The position numbers were made by a program, and so were the translations under genes. Below, in pieces: positions 14,154 through 15,760 of a stretch of 15,760 bases of DNA. The notes under the pieces were generated by a model. It was not told the origin of the DNA, did not search any database, and saw only the letters and a list, made by a program, of their open reading frames with translations. The DNA comes from Rhodonellum sp041748555. GTDB lineage: Bacteria > Bacteroidota > Bacteroidia > Cytophagales > Cyclobacteriaceae. The first letter of the stretch is position 1. Every line of letters begins with the position of its first letter. The DNA lies in NCBI GenBank assembly GCA_041748555.1, contig JBGTDA010000016.1, forward strand, positions 1 through 15,760, written 5' to 3'.

Positions 14154-15719
14154 ATGGAATGTTCAAAAATACAAAAGCTATTCAAAGGATGCGTGCTGGT
14201 CATCTTTTATATCGCAATATCCTTTCAGGCCAATGGCCAGGGGCTGATCAATGGCCGTGTAATGGAAAGTGAAACCTCAGGAGCTGCTTTTGCCACCGTC
14301 ACAGTTTTAAATGTTACTGACAGTCTGATGGTAAAAGGGGCCATTACCGATGAGGAAGGAAATTATACCCTGAGGCAGGTGCCGGGGGGCAGGTATCTGA
14401 TAGCCATCTCCTCGGTCGGTTTTGAAAAAGTATATTTAGATGCCTTCGATTATGAAAGTTCCCAGACACTTACCATGCCGGTGACCAGATTGAATGAAGC
14501 TTCCCATGCACTGAGTGAGGTGGTCGTGAGTGCACAGCGGCCTGTAATGGAGCGGAAGTCAGACCGGTACGTGATGGATGTGACGGCGAGTTCTTTTCAG
14601 GCAGATAATCTGATGGATATCTTTAGGGCACTGCCATTTGTGCAGGTGCAGGGGGATGGGATTTCGGTAAATGGCCGTAGTGGCGTGCTGATTTTATTGG
14701 ATAAGGTACCGATGCCCAATGCGACGCTAAAGACCATATTGGAGACCATGACCGGAGATGAAATTGAAAACATTGAGTTTATCACCAATCCTTCGTCCAG
14801 ATATCCTTCACAGGTAAATTCTGTGATCAGCATTACCACAAAAAAATCCAAAAGTTTTGGTCTGACCGGATCAATCCGGAGCAATTTTTCACAGGGAGTC
14901 AAAGCGCGAGGACTTTTGGGCACAACCATTACTTATCGAAAAGAAAAATGGGTAGCCGGTTTAAATGTCAACTATGATGGGAGAGCGGGGTATATGACTT
15001 CAAACGGATATAGGGCTTTGAATTCAGATGGAAATAGAATATTGTTCAACGAGAGTTTTATCTACCAAAGCGTAACTTACATGCCATCAGTGAGGGGAAG
15101 CTTTGAGTACAATATTAATGATAGACACTCGGTTGGATTGCAGGCCAACACTTCTTACACCCATATTTCAAGGAAAAGTTTCGGAGAAAACAGGTTGAGC
15201 TTCTCCAGGGAATTAAATGGGCCGGTTGACTCAGTTTTAGTCTCCGACAGTTTCGAATATGGATATAGAATGTTGCAAAATTATAGCCTATTCTACAATG
15301 GAAAACTGGATAGTTTGGGTAGATCAGTTGATTTGATATTGACCTATACCCCTGTGAGGAATAGAGAAACTTCTGAAATGCTATTCCAAAATATGATTGG
15401 TCCGGAAGGTAACATTCTTGAACAGCTGAGGACTGTAAGGAATATAAATCCCAATCAGGCCGATATCCTGATAGGTCAAATGGATTGGGAATTACCCTTT
15501 TCAAGTAAATGGAATCTGACTACAGGTGCCAAGTTTACATTATCAAAAAACAATACGCAACCTACCCAGGAAGTCTTCATGGATGGGGTCTTTGTACAGG
15601 AGGATGAATTCAGCTTTATTATACTAATTTGCTTAAATAATTACGATTACGTACCTTTAGTTCATAACCTAAAACATTATGAGCTATCAAGTAAATTTAA
15701 GTTCGGAAGAATTGGTTGA
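14154..15719 (+). pseudogene. Outer-membrane beta-barrel protein, interrupted by an IS630-like element
   Basis: The frame gives 521 residues, but only about the first 488 are native. A signal peptide (hydrophobic VLVIFYIAISF, cleavage after NGQ near 29) precedes a carboxypeptidase-regulatory-like domain (~31-115: INGRVMESETSGAAFATV, GNYTLRQVPGG), the SEVVVSAQ motif (121-127) and a TonB-plug-like region (~135-230: DNLMDIFRALPFVQVQGDGISVNG, PSSRYPSQVNSVISITTK). Barrel strands of the OMP_b-brl type follow, reaching VFVQEDEFSF at 15617. Complete homologues are typically near 750-850 residues, so more than a third is missing. The last 33 codons (IILICLNNY...FGRIG) do not look like barrel sequence and come from the inserted element. 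The protein is therefore probably non-functional unless the remainder beyond the insertion is separately used. Confidence 0.8.
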
Positions 15720-15760
15720 ATTGAAATCGATAAAACGGGGAGTCAAAGACAGTAAAATCC
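15617..15760 (+). mobile_element. Left part of an IS630-family-like insertion sequence
   Basis: The barrel reading stops making sense right after a TA-rich junction (TA at 15617, 15620 and 15622), and 60 bp further an ORF with an IS630-like transposase start begins. IS630 elements insert at TA dinucleotides, which suits the junction. The right end, the second terminal repeat and the rest of the interrupted gene are outside the window, so the boundary is approximate. Confidence 0.6.
15679..15760 (+). CDS. IS630-family transposase, N-terminal fragment (3' partial)
   Basis: From the ATG at 15679 the frame is open to the window end, giving 27 residues beginning MSYQVNLSSEELVELKSIKR and continuing GVKDSKI. 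The pattern Y-x-V-x-L-(S/T)-x-E-E-x-x-x-L and a following basic stretch is the usual start of IS630-family transposases, which lead into a helix-turn-helix and later a DDE domain. The catalytic part is not in view, so neither integrity nor subgroup can be judged. It overlaps the read-through tail of the broken barrel gene in another frame. Confidence 0.6.
   Translation, partial: MSYQVNLSSEELVELKSIKRGVKDSKI

Overview
The window looks like a chromosome segment of a Bacteroidota bacterium, most likely of the Cytophagales type. Evidence is protein-level: an Oar-like TonB-dependent receptor and an OMP_b-brl-type barrel protein with carboxypeptidase-regulatory-like N-domains, a YD/Rhs polymorphic-toxin locus whose core resembles Bacteroidota Rhs proteins, an ExbB-X-ExbD-ExbD cluster, promoters resembling the TAnnTTTG type and few Shine-Dalgarno sequences. 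Genus is not resolvable from sequence alone.

Layout. 1-1200: the 3' end of an Rhs-type protein (window starts at the IDPTGM end of the Rhs core) carrying an unassigned C-terminal toxin domain, followed 2 bp later by an AT-rich putative immunity gene and a terminator. 1240-2290: decayed DNA with a degenerate ORF and an orphan, GC-richer Rhs core module that has lost its 5' part and is frameshifted by an apparent 20-bp palindromic insertion. 2303-5594: a complete Oar-like TonB-dependent receptor with candidate operator, -7 box and a strong terminator. 5815-7700 (minus strand): a Crp/Fnr-family regulator and, upstream of it, a PhoD-like lipoprotein phosphatase. 7700-8463: a long intergenic region with the exbB promoter at its right end. 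8464-10813: exbB, a small three-helix membrane protein, exbD and exbD, closed by a terminator. 10826-13617: a UMF1-family MFS transporter and a bifunctional NAD(P)H-hydrate repair enzyme. 13618-14153: intergenic DNA with three degenerate hairpin repeats and a 14-bp tandem duplication. 14154-15760: an outer-membrane barrel gene broken by an element whose first ORF starts like an IS630-family transposase.

How the genes work together. ExbB/ExbD supply proton-motive energy for TonB-dependent outer-membrane transport, so the 8464-10762 cluster could power receptors such as that at 2373; no tonB gene is in the window. The most interesting regulatory signal is a TGTTAA-NNN-TTAACA palindrome lying the same distance upstream of similar -7 boxes at both the TonB receptor and the PhoD-like gene, with a degenerate copy before the Crp/Fnr gene between them. 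This suggests, but does not prove, a small local regulon in which receptor and phosphatase are co-controlled. The two ends of the window are accessory DNA (toxin cassette, Rhs debris, insertion sequence), while the middle is ordinary chromosomal housekeeping.
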